NCBI RefSeq assembly: GCF_035958815.1
Contig: NZ_CP108383.1
Span: 2,790,001 to 2,854,000 of the forward strand
DNA length: 64,000 bases
Direction: 5' to 3'
From: Nocardia sp. NBC_01327
GTDB taxonomy: Bacteria; Actinomycetota; Actinomycetes; Mycobacteriales; Mycobacteriaceae
Positions 1 to 9,354 of this stretch are shown here, in pieces. The position numbers and the translations under genes are program-made. How positions within the stretch are numbered: position 1 is the first letter of the stretch; each line of letters opens with the position of its first letter. The notes under the pieces were generated by a model. It was not told the origin of the DNA. It searched no databases and saw only the letters and a list, made by a program, of their open reading frames with translations.

Positions 1-2357
1 GAATTATCGCGGTCGCCGAGCCGCTGGAACGGCTCGAACAGCTGATCTTCCATACCGGCCGGTACGCCGGGACCGGCGTCGACGATGGTGATGGCGACCT
101 GTGCGCCGGTCGGTTCGGCCGTCACGCGCACGGGCGTGTCGCTGGGGGAGTAGCGCACCGCATTGTCGATCAGGTTGGCGAGCACGCGTTCCAGCAATCC
201 GGTGTCGGCCAGCACCGAGACCGTGCCCACCTCGACCTTCACCCGGTTCATGGCGGTGCGCCGCAGACCGCGCGTGCCCATGCTCATGAGTGCGTGGTGC
301 ACCACCTCGTCGAGGTAGACGCGGCGCATCTGGGGTTTGATCACTCCGACCGCGAGCCGTGAGGAGTCGAGCAGATTGCCGACGAGTGCGGTGAGCTGAT
401 CCACCGATTCCTCGATGGTCTCCAGCAATTCGGCGGTGTCCTCGGGGGAGAACTCCACATCATTGCTGCGCAGGCTGGACACCGACGCCTTGGCCGCGGC
501 CAGCGGGGTGCGCAGATCGTGGCTCACCGCCGACAGCAGGGCGCGGCGCAGCTTATCGGTCTCGACCACCGCCTGCGCGGAGCTCGCCTCCTCCTGCAGC
601 TGCTTCTGATGCACCAGTCCCGCAGCCTGATTCGCGACGGCGCCGAGCACGAGGCGGTCGCCGGCGGTCACCGAGCGCCCGCTGAGCAGCAGCCAGTGGA
701 TGTCATCGCCCGCCTCCAGTGCGGTTTCGGCGTCGATGACCCGCAGCGGCGGGTTCTCGCCCACCGAGGAGACCACGCCGTTATCGGTGACGAGGCTGAC
801 CGCGTCCTGGTTGTAGGTCTCGCGCGCTCGCTCCAGCAGATCCTGCAGATCCGCGCCGCTGAGCACCGAGCCCGCGAACAGTGCGAGCAGCTCGGCCTGC
901 CGGGATGCCTTGCGCGCCTCCCGCGTTCGTTTGGCCGCCACATCGACCAGGGCCGCCACCGCGACCGCCACCAGCAGCATCACCACGATGGTGAGGAAGT
1001 TGTCCAGCTCGGCAATGGTGAGGCTGTAGCGGGGCGCGGTGAAATACCAGTTGAGCAGCAGGCCGCCCAGCAGTGCCGACAGCGCCGCCGGAGCCACACC
1101 GCCGAACAGCGCGACGGCGATGACGCCGATGAAGAACAGCGCGCTCTCACCGCCGAGATCCAGCCAGCGATCCAGCCAGAAGTACGTCACCGTGCAGATC
1201 AGCGACGGTACGAGCACCGCGGCGGACCAGGCGCCGAGGCTGCGTTCCCTGCGGGTCAGCGACGACCAGCGGAACCCGCGGTTGGATTCCTCGTGAGTGA
1301 CCATGTGCACGTCGATCTTTCCCGACTGCTGCACCACATTGGCGCCGATGCCCTCATCGAGCACGCGGGCCCAGCGGGAGCGCCGCGAGGTGCCCAGCAC
1401 CAGCTGGGTCGCGTTCACCTGTCGTGCGAAATCCAGGAGCGCCGTGGGCACATCCTCTCCGGTCACGGTGTGCAGGCTGGCGCCCAGGCCGGTCGCCAGC
1501 TCTCGGAGCCGGGTCAATCGCTGTGCCGATACCCCGGCCAGGCCGTCACCGCGCACGACGTGCACCACGATCAGCTCGGCACTGGATTTGGCGGCGATGC
1601 GGCTGGCGCGGCGCAGGATGGTCTCCGATTCGGCGCCGCCGGTGACGGCCACCACCAGGCGCTCGCGCGCCTCCCAGGTGGCCGTGATCTTGTGGTCCGC
1701 ACGGTATTTCGCGAGCGCGGAGTCCACCTGGTCGGCCAGCCACAGCAGCGCCAGTTCGCGCAGCGCGGTCAGGTTGCCGGGCCGGAAGTAATTGCGCAGT
1801 GCGGCATCCACTTTCTCCGCGGCGTAGACATTGCCGTGAGACATCCTGCGGCGCAGTGCTTCCGGTGTGATGTCCACCAGCTCGACCTGATCCGCGGAGC
1901 GAACGACCCAGTCCGGCACGGTTTCTCGCTGCACGATCCCGGTGATCTGCTCGACCACGTCGTTGAGACTCTCCAGGTGCTGCACATTGACCGTCGAGAC
2001 CACGTCGATCCCGGCCTCGAGCAGCTCCTGCACGTCCTGCCAGCGCTTCTCGTTCTTGCTTCCGGTCACATTGGTGTGTGCCAGCTCGTCCACCAGCACC
2101 ACGGCGGGGTGCCGGCGCAGCACCGCTTCGACGTCCAGTTCCGGCATGGTCGTCCCGCGATACTCGATCATCCGGGGCGGGATGCGCTCGATGCCGGCCA
2201 GCATTTCCGCGGTCTTGGATCGTCCGTGCGTCTCGACGACGGCCGCGACTACATCGCGCCCGCGTTCGAGCCTGCGGTGCGCCTCCGACAGCATGGCGAA
2301 GGTCTTGCCGACGCCAGGGGCTGCACCCAGATAGATCCGTAGTTGGCCGCGTTTCAC
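1..2357 (-). CDS. kdpD: KdpD potassium sensor histidine kinase (3' end outside window)
   Basis: Membrane sensor kinase that controls expression of the Kdp K+ pump through KdpE. 785 codons are visible; the C-terminal ATPase end lies beyond base 1. The protein opens with the KdpD-type Walker A loop GAAPGVGKT (residues 11-19) of the cytoplasmic N-terminal domain, followed by a universal-stress-like part and a hydrophobic four-helix (DUF4118) region. The phosphoacceptor box SHDLRTPLA has His613, and the ATPase part is read as far as FQRLGDRDN. The GTG start at 2357 is chosen because the family begins KRGxLRIYLG here, and because it overlaps the stop of the small upstream gene (GTGA), which implies coupled translation. 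The response regulator kdpE is expected just outside the window. Family assignment is secure. Confidence 0.95.
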   Translation of the reverse strand, partial: MKRGQLRIYLGAAPGVGKTFAMLSEAHRRLERGRDVVAAVVETHGRSKTAEMLAGIERIPPRMIEYRGTTMPELDVEAVLRRHPAVVLVDELAHTNVTGSKNEKRWQDVQELLEAGIDVVSTVNVQHLESLNDVVEQITGIVQRETVPDWVVRSADQVELVDITPEALRRRMSHGNVYAAEKVDAALRNYFRPGNLTALRELALLWLADQVDSALAKYRADHKITATWEARERLVVAVTGGAESETILRRASRIAAKSSAELIVVHVVRGDGLAGVSAQRLTRLRELATGLGASLHTVTGEDVPTALLDFARQVNATQLVLGTSRRSRWARVLDEGIGANVVQQSGKIDVHMVTHEESNRGFRWSSLTRRERSLGAWSAAVLVPSLICTVTYFWLDRWLDLGGESALFFIGVIAVALFGGVAPAALSALLGGLLLNWYFTAPRYSLTIAELDNFLTIVVMLLVAVAVAALVDVAAKRTREARKASRQAELLALFAGSVLSGADLQDLLERARETYNQDAVSLVTDNGVVSSVGENPPLRVIDAETALEAGDDIHWLLLSGRSVTAGDRLVLGAVANQAAGLVHQKQLQEEASSAQAVVETDKLRRALLSAVSHDLRTPLAAAKASVSSLRSNDVEFSPEDTAELLETIEESVDQLTALVGNLLDSSRLAVGVIKPQMRRVYLDEVVHHALMSMGTRGLRRTAMNRVKVEVGTVSVLADTGLLERVLANLIDNAVRYSPSDTPVRVTAEPTGAQVAITIVDAGPGVPAGMEDQLFEPFQRLGDRDN

Positions 2358-2506
2358 TCGTTCATCATTGCGTGCCGCGCGCGTAGCTCGGGCTCGGCCG
2401 CGCGGACGGGGGTGCGAGCGGGCACGGAATTGGCGAGCACCCGCAGGCACAGCGCGGCACCCAGGAACCCGAATATCACCATCAGGCTCACGGCGAGATG
2501 CGGCAC
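2354..2506 (-). CDS. Small membrane protein translationally coupled to kdpD
   Basis: An unrecognised 50-residue protein. A GTG start at 2506 is preceded by AAGGAG about 8 bases upstream. Residues 4-24 are hydrophobic enough for one membrane helix (LAVSLMVIFGFLGAALCL), and the C-terminal half is charged and Arg/Glu rich. Its TGA overlaps the GTG of kdpD by two bases, so kdpD is probably translated by ribosomes that finish this gene; kdpD has no separate good ribosome-binding site. It could be a KdpF-like accessory of the sensor or simply a leader that sets KdpD dose. Function is not known; expression is inferred from the ribosome-binding site, the overlap and the position. Confidence 0.7.
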   Translation of the reverse strand: MPHLAVSLMVIFGFLGAALCLRVLANSVPARTPVRAAEPELRARHAMMNE

Positions 2507-2599
2507 GGTCGTCTCCTTGTTCAGGCGGATCGATGGGGCCCGCCGAACAGCCGGTCGGGTCCCTTTTGTTTACCGCTGACCTGGTTCGATAGCTCGGTA

Positions 2600-2638
2600 C
2601 TGACGGTTTCTTTACGGATCCCCCGCCGATGTTGACGG
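2600..2638. promoter_or_regulatory. 39-bp kdp element, copy A (candidate KdpE site before the kdpD operon)
   Basis: CTGACG, then TTTCTTTACGG, then ten variable bases, then GATGTTGACGG. The same 39-bp layout occurs at 3509-3547 with 31 of 39 identical positions. Copy A lies 94 bp upstream of the small gene that precedes kdpD. As the two copies sit only in front of the two kdp transcription units, KdpE is the likely binder; that is inference. Confidence 0.55.
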
Positions 2639-2669
2639 CATGTGTGCGCCCGGTTCCGGAATGCTGCGC

Positions 2670-3356
2670 CTAGACCGAAGTGGATACGGGGATATCGGCT
2701 TTCGTATCGGCCCAATTCTCGGGTGCGGAACCGAATGTGTTGTGTGCGTTGGTGATCACAGTCTTACCGAGCGCGTGATTGCCGACACCGCCGATGACCG
2801 CGCCGATTCCGGCGGGCAGCGTCTTACCGAACATGAGGACACCGCGCTTGACGATGAACCCGCCGATGAACCGTTTCGCCATGGCATTGTCGATATTGCG
2901 GACGACGGGAAGTTTGTCGGCCACCACGGTGGCCCAGTCCCGGGCCGATTGGCTGGCGCTCTTGCCGAGCATTTCCGAACCCGCCTCGCCGAGAACGACA
3001 CCGGCGATGAGCGTGCGCCGCTGCTTCGGCGGCAGCGACTCCATACCGTGCACCGCGCTCATCGAGGCCGCGTACAGCGCGGACGCCTCCAGGAAGAACA
3101 CCGATTCGACGCCGCTGACGGCCAATCCGATCAGCGTGCCCACGCCGGGAACCGCGGCGCTCAGGCCCGCGACCGTGCCGCTGACGGTGACGATGGTCAG
3201 GTATCGCCATTCCAGCCCGTGCGTAATGTCCTCGGGCGAACGGCCGGGGTGCTTGCGGCGCAGCCTGCCCACATACTTCGCCGCCAGCGGGGCCTGTAAG
3301 CCCGTCCCGCCGCGGATCACCATTTCCACGGACTTCTGCAGCGCACGTTCGAACAT
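2670..3356 (-). CDS. EcsC-family protein
   Basis: A 228-residue protein resembling the EcsC family, whose biochemical role is poorly defined. The middle holds glycine-rich hydrophobic stretches (around residues 60-95, AAVPGVGTLIGLAVSG, and 180-200, GIGAVIGGVGNHALG) that may be membrane-associated hairpins. No catalytic motif is evident. The ATG at 3356 has AAGGGG about 8 bases upstream. It lies between the kdpD unit (same strand, downstream) and the divergent kdpFABC operon, so its promoter shares the 349-bp spacer with the kdp pump and it could respond to the same signal. A direct role in K+ transport is not shown. Confidence 0.75.
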   Translation of the reverse strand: MFERALQKSVEMVIRGGTGLQAPLAAKYVGRLRRKHPGRSPEDITHGLEWRYLTIVTVSGTVAGLSAAVPGVGTLIGLAVSGVESVFFLEASALYAASMSAVHGMESLPPKQRRTLIAGVVLGEAGSEMLGKSASQSARDWATVVADKLPVVRNIDNAMAKRFIGGFIVKRGVLMFGKTLPAGIGAVIGGVGNHALGKTVITNAHNTFGSAPENWADTKADIPVSTSV

Positions 3357-3508
3357 TGCGGCATCCCCTTCTTGTCGGCCTGCCCGAGATTACGGACGGC
3401 GTGCAGCGGTTCGACGGTCCGACACGAGGATTCGCCGACCCGTTACGCCGGATACCCCGGCTGCGGTATCTCAACCCGTGACCTAGATCAACTAGGTAAT
3501 GCCTGGTC

Positions 3509-3547
3509 CTGACGCTTTCTTTACGGCATTACGGCGGATGTTGACGG
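3509..3547. promoter_or_regulatory. 39-bp kdp element, copy B (candidate KdpE site before kdpFABC)
   Basis: The second copy of the element described at 2600-2638. It starts CTGACG and ends GATGTTGACGG, with the shared TTTCTTTACGG core; the core is followed here by a second ATTACGG. It lies 159 bp upstream of the first small gene of the pump operon and 153 bp upstream of the divergent ecsC-like gene. The rest of the 349-bp spacer (3357-3705) holds the promoters; another GCGTAAAG word is seen near 3630. No further gene is apparent there. Confidence 0.55.
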
Positions 3548-3705
3548 AGCGCGTTCGACACTCCGGGAACCTCTGTAAGCGGAACGTCAATGCGTCGGTT
3601 TGAGACGCTAAGAGAGCGTAAAGACCCTCGAAATCGGACCAAACGAGCGTTTGACTCACTCCCGTCGCATCTGAGGTGCGGCATGTAGAGAGAGGTTTCG
3701 AAGAG

Positions 3706-3789
3706 ATGTCCGTCGTCGTTTTCACAGTGCTGACCGTGGCGATTTTCGCCCTGTTCGGCTTGATCCAACGCGGGGTGGAACGGCTGTGA
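3706..3789 (+). CDS. 27-residue membrane peptide at the head of the kdp operon
   Basis: A tiny gene starting ATG at 3706 and encoding one hydrophobic helix (roughly residues 3-19, VVVFTVLTVAIFALFGL) with a short basic/acidic tail ending GVERL. Its TGA overlaps the GTG of kdpF by two bases. Peptides ending in a similar V-E-R-L/V-E-K-L tail occur before kdpF in other actinobacterial kdp operons as far as I recall, which supports a real gene; this could not be searched here. It is distinct from KdpF, which follows. Its likely place is the membrane, as an additional small subunit or as a translational leader. Confidence 0.7.
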   Translation: MSVVVFTVLTVAIFALFGLIQRGVERL

Positions 3790-3872
3790 CTCAGAACATC
3801 ATCGGTCTGGTCCTGGCCATCGCTATCGCCATCTATCTGGTTGCGGCGCTGCTTTACCCGGAGAGGTTCTAG
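3786..3872 (+). CDS. kdpF: KdpF small subunit of the K+-ATPase
   Basis: A 28-residue single-helix lipid-like subunit that stabilises the KdpFABC complex. The GTG start overlaps the stop of the preceding peptide gene (GTGA). The sequence is one hydrophobic helix ending in the family signature YLVAALLYPERF. The stop TAG is followed with no gap by the GTG of kdpA, so the genes are tightly coupled. Confidence 0.9.
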   Translation: MTQNIIGLVLAIAIAIYLVAALLYPERF

Positions 3873-5549
3873 GTGAGTACGACTACAGCGGGGATCATCT
3901 TCGTCATATCCCTGATTGTCGCGCTGGCCCTGGTTCATGTCCCCCTGGGCGACTACATGTACCGGGTTTACAGCAGCGAGAAGAATTCCAAGGTCGAACG
4001 CGGCATCTACAAGCTGATCGGCGTCAAGCCGGGCGTGGAGATGACCTGGGCGGTCTACGCACGCAGTGTGCTGGCCTTCTCGGCCGTCAGCGTGCTGTTC
4101 CTGTTCTTCATGCAGCTGCTGCAGGGCAAACTGCCGCTGCACCAGAACAATCCGGGCACCAAGATGACCCCGGATCTGGCATGGAACACCGCGATCAGCT
4201 TCGTCACCAATACCAACTGGCAGAACTACGCCGGTGAGTCGACGATGGGTCACCTCGTGCAGGCCATGGGCCTCGGGGTGCAGAACTTCGTCTCCGCCGC
4301 CGTGGGCATGGCGGTCGCGATCGCGCTGGTGCGCGGTTTCGCGCGCCGGCACACCGGCGAGCTCGGCAACTTCTGGGTGGATCTGGTGAGGGGAACCACC
4401 CGCATTCTGCTGCCGTTCGCGATCCTGTTCGCCATCGTGCTCATCGCCGGTGGCGTGATCCAGAACCTGCACATGTACGACCAGGTCGCGACAACTGTCG
4501 GCAACACCGGTTCACAAACCCTGCCGGGTGGACTCGTTGCCAGCCAGGAGACGATCAAGGAACTCGGCACCAATGGTGGCGGCTTCTACAACGTCAACTC
4601 CGCGCACCCGTTCGAGAACCCGACCGCGTGGACCAACTGGCTGGAGATCTTCCTGCTGCTGGTCATCAGCTTCTCGCTGCCGCGCACCTTCGGCCGCATG
4701 GTCGGTTCCAAGAAGCAGGGCGTCGCCATCGCCGCAGTCATGGGCGTGCTGGCGATCCTGAGCGTCACGGTCATGAATTTGTTCCAGCTGCAGCACCACG
4801 GCACGGTGCCGAGTGCGATCGGCGCCTCCATGGAGGGCGTGGAAACCCGCTTCGGCGTATCGAATTCGGCGACCTTCGCCGATGCGACCACGCTGACCTC
4901 GACCGGTGCGGTGGACTCCGCGCACGATTCGATGACCAGCCTCGGCGGCATGATGACCATGTTCAACATGCAGCTCGGTGAGGTCGCGCCCGGTGGTACC
5001 GGCTCCGGCCTGTACGGCATGCTGATCCTCGCCGTGATCACGGTCTTCGTCGCCGGCCTGATGGTCGGTCGCACCCCGGAGTACCTGGGCAAGAAGATCA
5101 ATCCGCGCGAAATCAAGCTTGCTGCTTCGTATTTCCTGGTCACGCCGCTGATCGCTCTGACCGGCACGGCCATTGCGATGGCACTGCCCGGTGAACGAGC
5201 CGGTATGGCCAACAGCGGAGCACACGGTTTGTCGGAAGTGTTGTACGCCTTCACTTCCGCGGCCAACAACAATGGTTCCGCCTTCGCCGGTCTCTCCGGA
5301 AACACCCAATGGTGGAACACGGCACTGGGTTTGGCCATGGTGTTCGGCCGCTTCGTCCCCATGATCTTCGTGCTGGCTCTGGCCGGTTCGCTGGCGAAGC
5401 AGGGCTTCACCCCGGAATCCGAGGGCACCCTGCCGACGCATCGGCCGCAGTTCGTCGGCATGGTCGCGGGTGTGACGGTCATTCTCGTCGCGCTCACCTT
5501 CCTGCCCATGCTTGCGCTCGGGCCGCTCGCTGAAGGAATCCACTCATGA
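3873..5549 (+). CDS. kdpA: KdpA potassium-translocating subunit
   Basis: The channel-like subunit that binds and moves K+ in the Kdp ATPase. 558 residues, the usual length, with about ten membrane segments. The conserved filter-region stretch [20 protein letters not shown] is present in a slightly altered form (Y and V where F and A are common). A later repeat carries [25 protein letters not shown] overlapping the end of kdpF acts as ribosome-binding site for the GTG start. The stop overlaps the ATG of kdpB (ATGA), giving one polycistronic operon. Confidence 0.97.
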   Translation: MSTTTAGIIFVISLIVALALVHVPLGDYMYRVYSSEKNSKVERGIYKLIGVKPGVEMTWAVYARSVLAFSAVSVLFLFFMQLLQGKLPLHQNNPGTKMTPDLAWNTAISFVTNTNWQNYAGESTMGHLVQAMGLGVQNFVSAAVGMAVAIALVRGFARRHTGELGNFWVDLVRGTTRILLPFAILFAIVLIAGGVIQNLHMYDQVATTVGNTGSQTLPGGLVASQETIKELGTNGGGFYNVNSAHPFENPTAWTNWLEIFLLLVISFSLPRTFGRMVGSKKQGVAIAAVMGVLAILSVTVMNLFQLQHHGTVPSAIGASMEGVETRFGVSNSATFADATTLTSTGAVDSAHDSMTSLGGMMTMFNMQLGEVAPGGTGSGLYGMLILAVITVFVAGLMVGRTPEYLGKKINPREIKLAASYFLVTPLIALTGTAIAMALPGERAGMANSGAHGLSEVLYAFTSAANNNGSAFAGLSGNTQWWNTALGLAMVFGRFVPMIFVLALAGSLAKQGFTPESEGTLPTHRPQFVGMVAGVTVILVALTFLPMLALGPLAEGIHS

Positions 5550-7696
5550 CCACTCCCACTATCGATTCCGCACCGGTGACAGCGCCGCAGGACGTCCCGA
5601 AGGGGCGCGTCGCGAGCGGGGCGTTCGATCCGAAGATGCTGGTGAAGGCGCTTCCGGACGCCTGTAAGAAGCTCGATCCGCGCACCATGTGGCGCAATCC
5701 GGTCATGCTGATCGTCGAGATCGGCGCGGTCTGGTCCACCATCCTGGCCATCGCGCATCCGACGTTCTTCGCCTGGGCGATCGTCGTATGGCTCTGGCTC
5801 ACAGTGATTTTCGCCAATCTGGCCGAAGCCGTCGCCGAGGGGCGCGGTAAGGCGCAGGCGGACGCACTGCGAAAGGCCAAGACCGACACCGTCGCTCGTC
5901 GCCTGGCGAACTGGTCGCCCGGCGCCCGCGTGGTGGAGGAGAGCGTTCCCGCACCGCAGTTGCAGCGCGGCGACTATGTGGTCGTCGAAGCCGGACAGGT
6001 CATCCCCGGTGACGGTGATGTCGTGGAAGGCATTGCCTCCGTGGATGAATCGGCCATCACCGGTGAATCCGCGCCGGTGATCCGTGAGTCCGGCGGTGAC
6101 CGCTCGGCCGTCACCGGCGGCACCACAGTGCTGTCGGACCGGGTGGTCGTCAAGATCACCCAGGAGCCCGGCGGCTCGTTCATCGACAAGATGATCGCGC
6201 TCGTCGAGGGCGCGAGCCGGCAGAAGACGCCGAACGAGATCGCGCTGAACATCCTGCTCGCCGCGCTGACGATCATCTTCGTCTTCGCGGTGGCGACGCT
6301 GCAGCCGCTGGCCATCTTCTCGAAGATCAGCAACCCGGGTGTGCCGGACAATCAGGCGCTCGATATCAACGGCGTCACCGGCATCGTCATGGTGTCGCTG
6401 CTGGTCTGCCTGATTCCGACCACCATCGGCGCGCTGCTGTCCGCCATCGGCATCGCCGGTATGGACCGCCTGGTGCAGCGCAATGTGCTGGCCATGTCCG
6501 GTCGTGCCGTCGAGGCCGCCGGCGACGTCAACACCCTGCTGCTGGACAAGACCGGCACCATCACCCTCGGTAACCGCCAGGCCGCGGACTTCGTGCCCGT
6601 GCCCGGCGTCACCGCGGACGAATTGGCCGATGCCGCACAGCTTTCCAGCCTCGCGGACGAAACCCCCGAGGGTCGCTCGATCGTGGTGTACGCCAAGACG
6701 GCGTACAACAAGCGCGAGCGCACCGCCGGGGAACTGACCGGCGCGACCTGGGTGGAGTTCACCGCTCAGACCCGGATGTCCGGTGTGGACCTGTCCGACG
6801 GTCATCAGCTGCGCAAGGGCGCCGCCAGCGCCGTCACCGAATGGGTGCGGGCGCAGGGCGGTCAGGTTCCGGACGCGCTCGGCGCGGCCGTGGACGGCAT
6901 CTCCGCCTCCGGTGGTACGCCGCTGGTCGTCGGTGAGGTCGTCAAGGGCAAGCCCCGCGTGCTCGGCGTCATCCACCTCAAGGATGTCGTCAAGCAGGGC
7001 ATGCGCGAGCGCTTCGACGAGATGCGCAAGATGGGCATCCGCACCGTCATGATCACCGGCGACAATCCGCTGACCGCCAAGGCGATCGCGGACGAGGCCG
7101 GAGTCGACGACTTCCTCGCCGAGGCCACTCCCGAGGACAAGCTGGCGCTGATCCGCAAGGAGCAGCAGGGTGGCCGCATGGTCGCCATGACCGGTGACGG
7201 CACCAATGACGCTCCCGCGCTTGCCCAGGCGGATGTCGGTGTCGCCATGAACACCGGGACGTCGGCGGCCAAGGAAGCCGGCAATATGGTCGATCTGGAT
7301 TCGGATCCGACCAAGCTCATCGAGATCGTGGAGATCGGCAAGCAGTTGCTGATCACCCGTGGCGCGCTCACCACGTTCTCGATCGCCAACGACATCGCCA
7401 AGTACTTCGCGATCATTCCCGCGATGTTCGTGGTGCTGTTCCCGGGCCTGGACGTGCTGAACATCATGCGCCTGCACAGCCCGCAGTCGGCGATCCTGTC
7501 CGCGGTCATCTTCAACGCCCTCGTCATCGTGGGCCTGATTCCGCTGGCGCTGCGAGGAGTCAACTACACGCCCTCGAGTGCCTCGAAGCTGTTGAGCCGC
7601 AATCTCCTCATCTACGGCATCGGCGGCATCGTCGCGCCGTTCATCGGGATCAAGCTCATCGACCTTGTCATCCAATTCTTCCCGGGGATGTCCTAA
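5546..7696 (+). CDS. kdpB: KdpB ATP-hydrolysing subunit
   Basis: P-type ATPase subunit that powers K+ uptake. 716 residues with all core motifs: TGESAPV in the actuator domain, the phosphorylated Asp334 in DKTGTIT, and [12 protein letters not shown] before the C-terminal membrane helices. The N-terminus is about 25 residues longer than that of E. coli KdpB and is polar. It starts ATGA overlapping the end of kdpA and ends TAATG overlapping the start of kdpC. Confidence 0.98.
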   Translation: MTTPTIDSAPVTAPQDVPKGRVASGAFDPKMLVKALPDACKKLDPRTMWRNPVMLIVEIGAVWSTILAIAHPTFFAWAIVVWLWLTVIFANLAEAVAEGRGKAQADALRKAKTDTVARRLANWSPGARVVEESVPAPQLQRGDYVVVEAGQVIPGDGDVVEGIASVDESAITGESAPVIRESGGDRSAVTGGTTVLSDRVVVKITQEPGGSFIDKMIALVEGASRQKTPNEIALNILLAALTIIFVFAVATLQPLAIFSKISNPGVPDNQALDINGVTGIVMVSLLVCLIPTTIGALLSAIGIAGMDRLVQRNVLAMSGRAVEAAGDVNTLLLDKTGTITLGNRQAADFVPVPGVTADELADAAQLSSLADETPEGRSIVVYAKTAYNKRERTAGELTGATWVEFTAQTRMSGVDLSDGHQLRKGAASAVTEWVRAQGGQVPDALGAAVDGISASGGTPLVVGEVVKGKPRVLGVIHLKDVVKQGMRERFDEMRKMGIRTVMITGDNPLTAKAIADEAGVDDFLAEATPEDKLALIRKEQQGGRMVAMTGDGTNDAPALAQADVGVAMNTGTSAAKEAGNMVDLDSDPTKLIEIVEIGKQLLITRGALTTFSIANDIAKYFAIIPAMFVVLFPGLDVLNIMRLHSPQSAILSAVIFNALVIVGLIPLALRGVNYTPSSASKLLSRNLLIYGIGGIVAPFIGIKLIDLVIQFFPGMS

Positions 7697-8622
7697 TGCG
7701 TATGTCAACCTGGATCCGGCAGCACCTCGCGGCGCTGCGTGCGCTGCTGGTGCTCACCGTCATTACCGGAATCATCTATCCCGCAGTGGTTCTCGGTGTC
7801 GGTCAGCTGCCCGGTCTGAAGGACAAGGCAGAAGGTTCCCTGCTGAAGCAGGACGGCAAGCTCGTCGGCAGCAGCCTGATCGGCCAGGCCTACACCGACG
7901 GTAAGGGCACGGCGCTGAACCAGTACTTCCAGACCCGCCCGTCCAACTCCGCGCCGACCGACGGCAGCATTCCCGACGGCTACGACCCGACGAACACCGC
8001 GTTCGGCAATATGGGCCCGGAGTCCGTGGTGGATTCGCTGGACGCGAGCGATCCGAAGAAGGACAAGGCCAGCCTGCTCACCACGGTGTGCTCGCGCAGC
8101 GCCGCGGTCGCCACGCTCGAGGGTGTGGACGGCAGCCGGCCGTTCTGCACCTCCGGCGGCGTCGGCTCGGTGCTGTCGGTCATCGGACCGCGGGACGCGC
8201 ACGGCAATGTCACGCATCCGGCGCAGGTGATCAGCGTCAACGAGGCCTGCGCGACCAGCGGACCGGCGACCAAGCCGTTCCAGGACGCCTATGAGGGCGT
8301 CAAGGTCGAATGCGCCAAGCGCGGCGAGGATTACTCGGCCGGCCAGATCGTGCCGATCCGGGGCGACGCCTCGGTCGATACGGCGGTTCCGTCCGATGCG
8401 GTCACCGCCTCGGCCTCGGGGCTGGACCCGGATATCTCGCCGGAGTACGCGGCCATTCAGGTCGCCCGGGTGGCCAAGACCCGCGGTATCTCCGCGGATC
8501 AGGTTCGGGCGCTGGTGGATTCGAATACGCACGGCCGGGCCCTCGGGTTCATGGGTGAGAAGCGGGTGAACGTGGTCGAGCTCAATCTGGATCTGGACGG
8601 CAAGTACCCGTTCAAGGGCTGA
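7696..8622 (+). CDS. kdpC: KdpC subunit with a large inserted extracytoplasmic domain
   Basis: KdpC is the single-helix subunit that helps ATP binding by KdpB. The N-terminal helix (residues 11-36) and the C-terminal signature ([13 protein letters not shown], then [10 protein letters not shown] and [20 protein letters not shown]) are standard. At 308 residues it is over 100 longer than the usual 190-200. The excess lies between [12 protein letters not shown] (near residue 115) and PSDAVTAS (near 232). The inserted part has four cysteines (132, 151, 185, 206) that could form two disulfides outside the membrane. The reading frame is continuous and codon use is uniform, so this is not a sequencing fault. 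Confidence 0.95.
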   Translation: MRMSTWIRQHLAALRALLVLTVITGIIYPAVVLGVGQLPGLKDKAEGSLLKQDGKLVGSSLIGQAYTDGKGTALNQYFQTRPSNSAPTDGSIPDGYDPTNTAFGNMGPESVVDSLDASDPKKDKASLLTTVCSRSAAVATLEGVDGSRPFCTSGGVGSVLSVIGPRDAHGNVTHPAQVISVNEACATSGPATKPFQDAYEGVKVECAKRGEDYSAGQIVPIRGDASVDTAVPSDAVTASASGLDPDISPEYAAIQVARVAKTRGISADQVRALVDSNTHGRALGFMGEKRVNVVELNLDLDGKYPFKG

Positions 8623-8680
8623 GGCGCCGCAGAATTACCGCAAGCAACGGCTGACCACCGCAGAGGTCGGCCGCGAAGGG

Positions 8681-8714
8681 CCGCAGTCACTTCCGCACAG
8701 GGAAGGGACTGCGG
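8681..8714 (+). terminator. Hairpin downstream of kdpC
   Basis: CCGCAGTCACTTCC pairs with GGAAGGGACTGCGG around a short loop (14 bp, one mismatch). It lies 58 bp after the kdpC stop and is followed by CTCTTGC rather than a true T run. A likely end of the kdp transcript. Confidence 0.6.
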
Positions 8715-8868
8715 CTCTTGCGCTTCCCGCAGTGCGCGACTGTATGGATTCGGTAAATGTGGGCAGGTGCGCCGCATGGGCTTCGTCAAGGCAGCTGCCG
8801 CCGCATCCCTCTCCCGAATAGCGTTGAAGCAAGCAAGGATTCGGCCCCGAAGGTGAGGCAGTGGTTCG

Positions 8869-9204
8869 ATGGACAACCAGGCGTACGAGCTCAGCGCACT
8901 GCGCGAGCTGGTGAATCACCGTGGGGTGGTGGAGCTTCTGGACCTGCTGGCCCAGGAGCCGCAGACCGTCGATGAATTGCGAGGCGCGCTCGGCATGCGC
9001 CGCCAGGGCGCCGCGCGCGTGCTGCGCGTACTCGCCGCGCACGGACTGGTCGCCACCGACGGCGTCGGCAGCTGGGATGAGTCGCTGCAATTCCAGGGAC
9101 CGATCCGGCTGACCGAAAGCGGCTGGCGCACCGTCGAAATGCTCTCCGACTTCGCGGTCTGGGTCGAACTGTACGAACAGTCCGACGCGGCCCGCGACCG
9201 GTGA
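8869..9204 (+). CDS. Small winged-helix DNA-binding protein
   Basis: A 111-residue protein whose first 65 residues fit a winged helix-turn-helix: ELVNHRGVVELLDLLAQEPQ, then TVDELRGALGMRRQGAARV as the recognition helix, then a wing around GLVATDGVGSW. Such folds occur in HxlR, ArsR and MarR-like regulators; no metal-binding cysteines are present and no ligand domain is attached. The ATG at 8869 has GAAGGTGAGG about 12 bases upstream. It stands alone, 246 bp after kdpC and convergent with the acyltransferase gene. Whether it binds the kdp region or another target cannot be told. Confidence 0.75.
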   Translation: MDNQAYELSALRELVNHRGVVELLDLLAQEPQTVDELRGALGMRRQGAARVLRVLAAHGLVATDGVGSWDESLQFQGPIRLTESGWRTVEMLSDFAVWVELYEQSDAARDR

Positions 9205-9230
9205 ATCAGCTCGGCCACAGCTGAATCACC

Positions 9231-9272
9231 CCGGCCGCGGCCGCCGCCCCCGAGAGCGGCGGCCGTGGCCGG
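9231..9272. terminator. Bidirectional hairpin between convergent genes
   Basis: A 17-bp GC-only stem (CCGGCCGCGGCCGCCGC with its complement, one mismatch) and an 8-base loop. It lies between the winged-helix gene (ends 9204) and the acyltransferase gene (ends 9355 on the other strand) and can end both transcripts. Confidence 0.7.
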
Positions 9273-9354
9273 GCCGTATCTCCGTGATCGCTGACGGCGG
9301 GCGGCGCAGGGGGCCGCTCGTCACCGATATCGGTTGTCGCCCTGACGGACTCGG

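Noticed and set aside
519..2342. 607-codon open frame on the plus strand
   Set aside because: It is antisense to kdpD, whose motifs are complete on the minus strand; long antisense frames are expected in GC-rich coding DNA.
3492..4472. 326-codon open frame on the minus strand over the kdp promoter and kdpA
   Set aside because: It overlaps the kdp promoter element, kdpF and kdpA and has no protein-like features.
4586..7708. 1040-codon open frame on the minus strand
   Set aside because: It lies opposite kdpA, kdpB and the start of kdpC and its sequence is Asp/His/Arg-rich noise with no domain.
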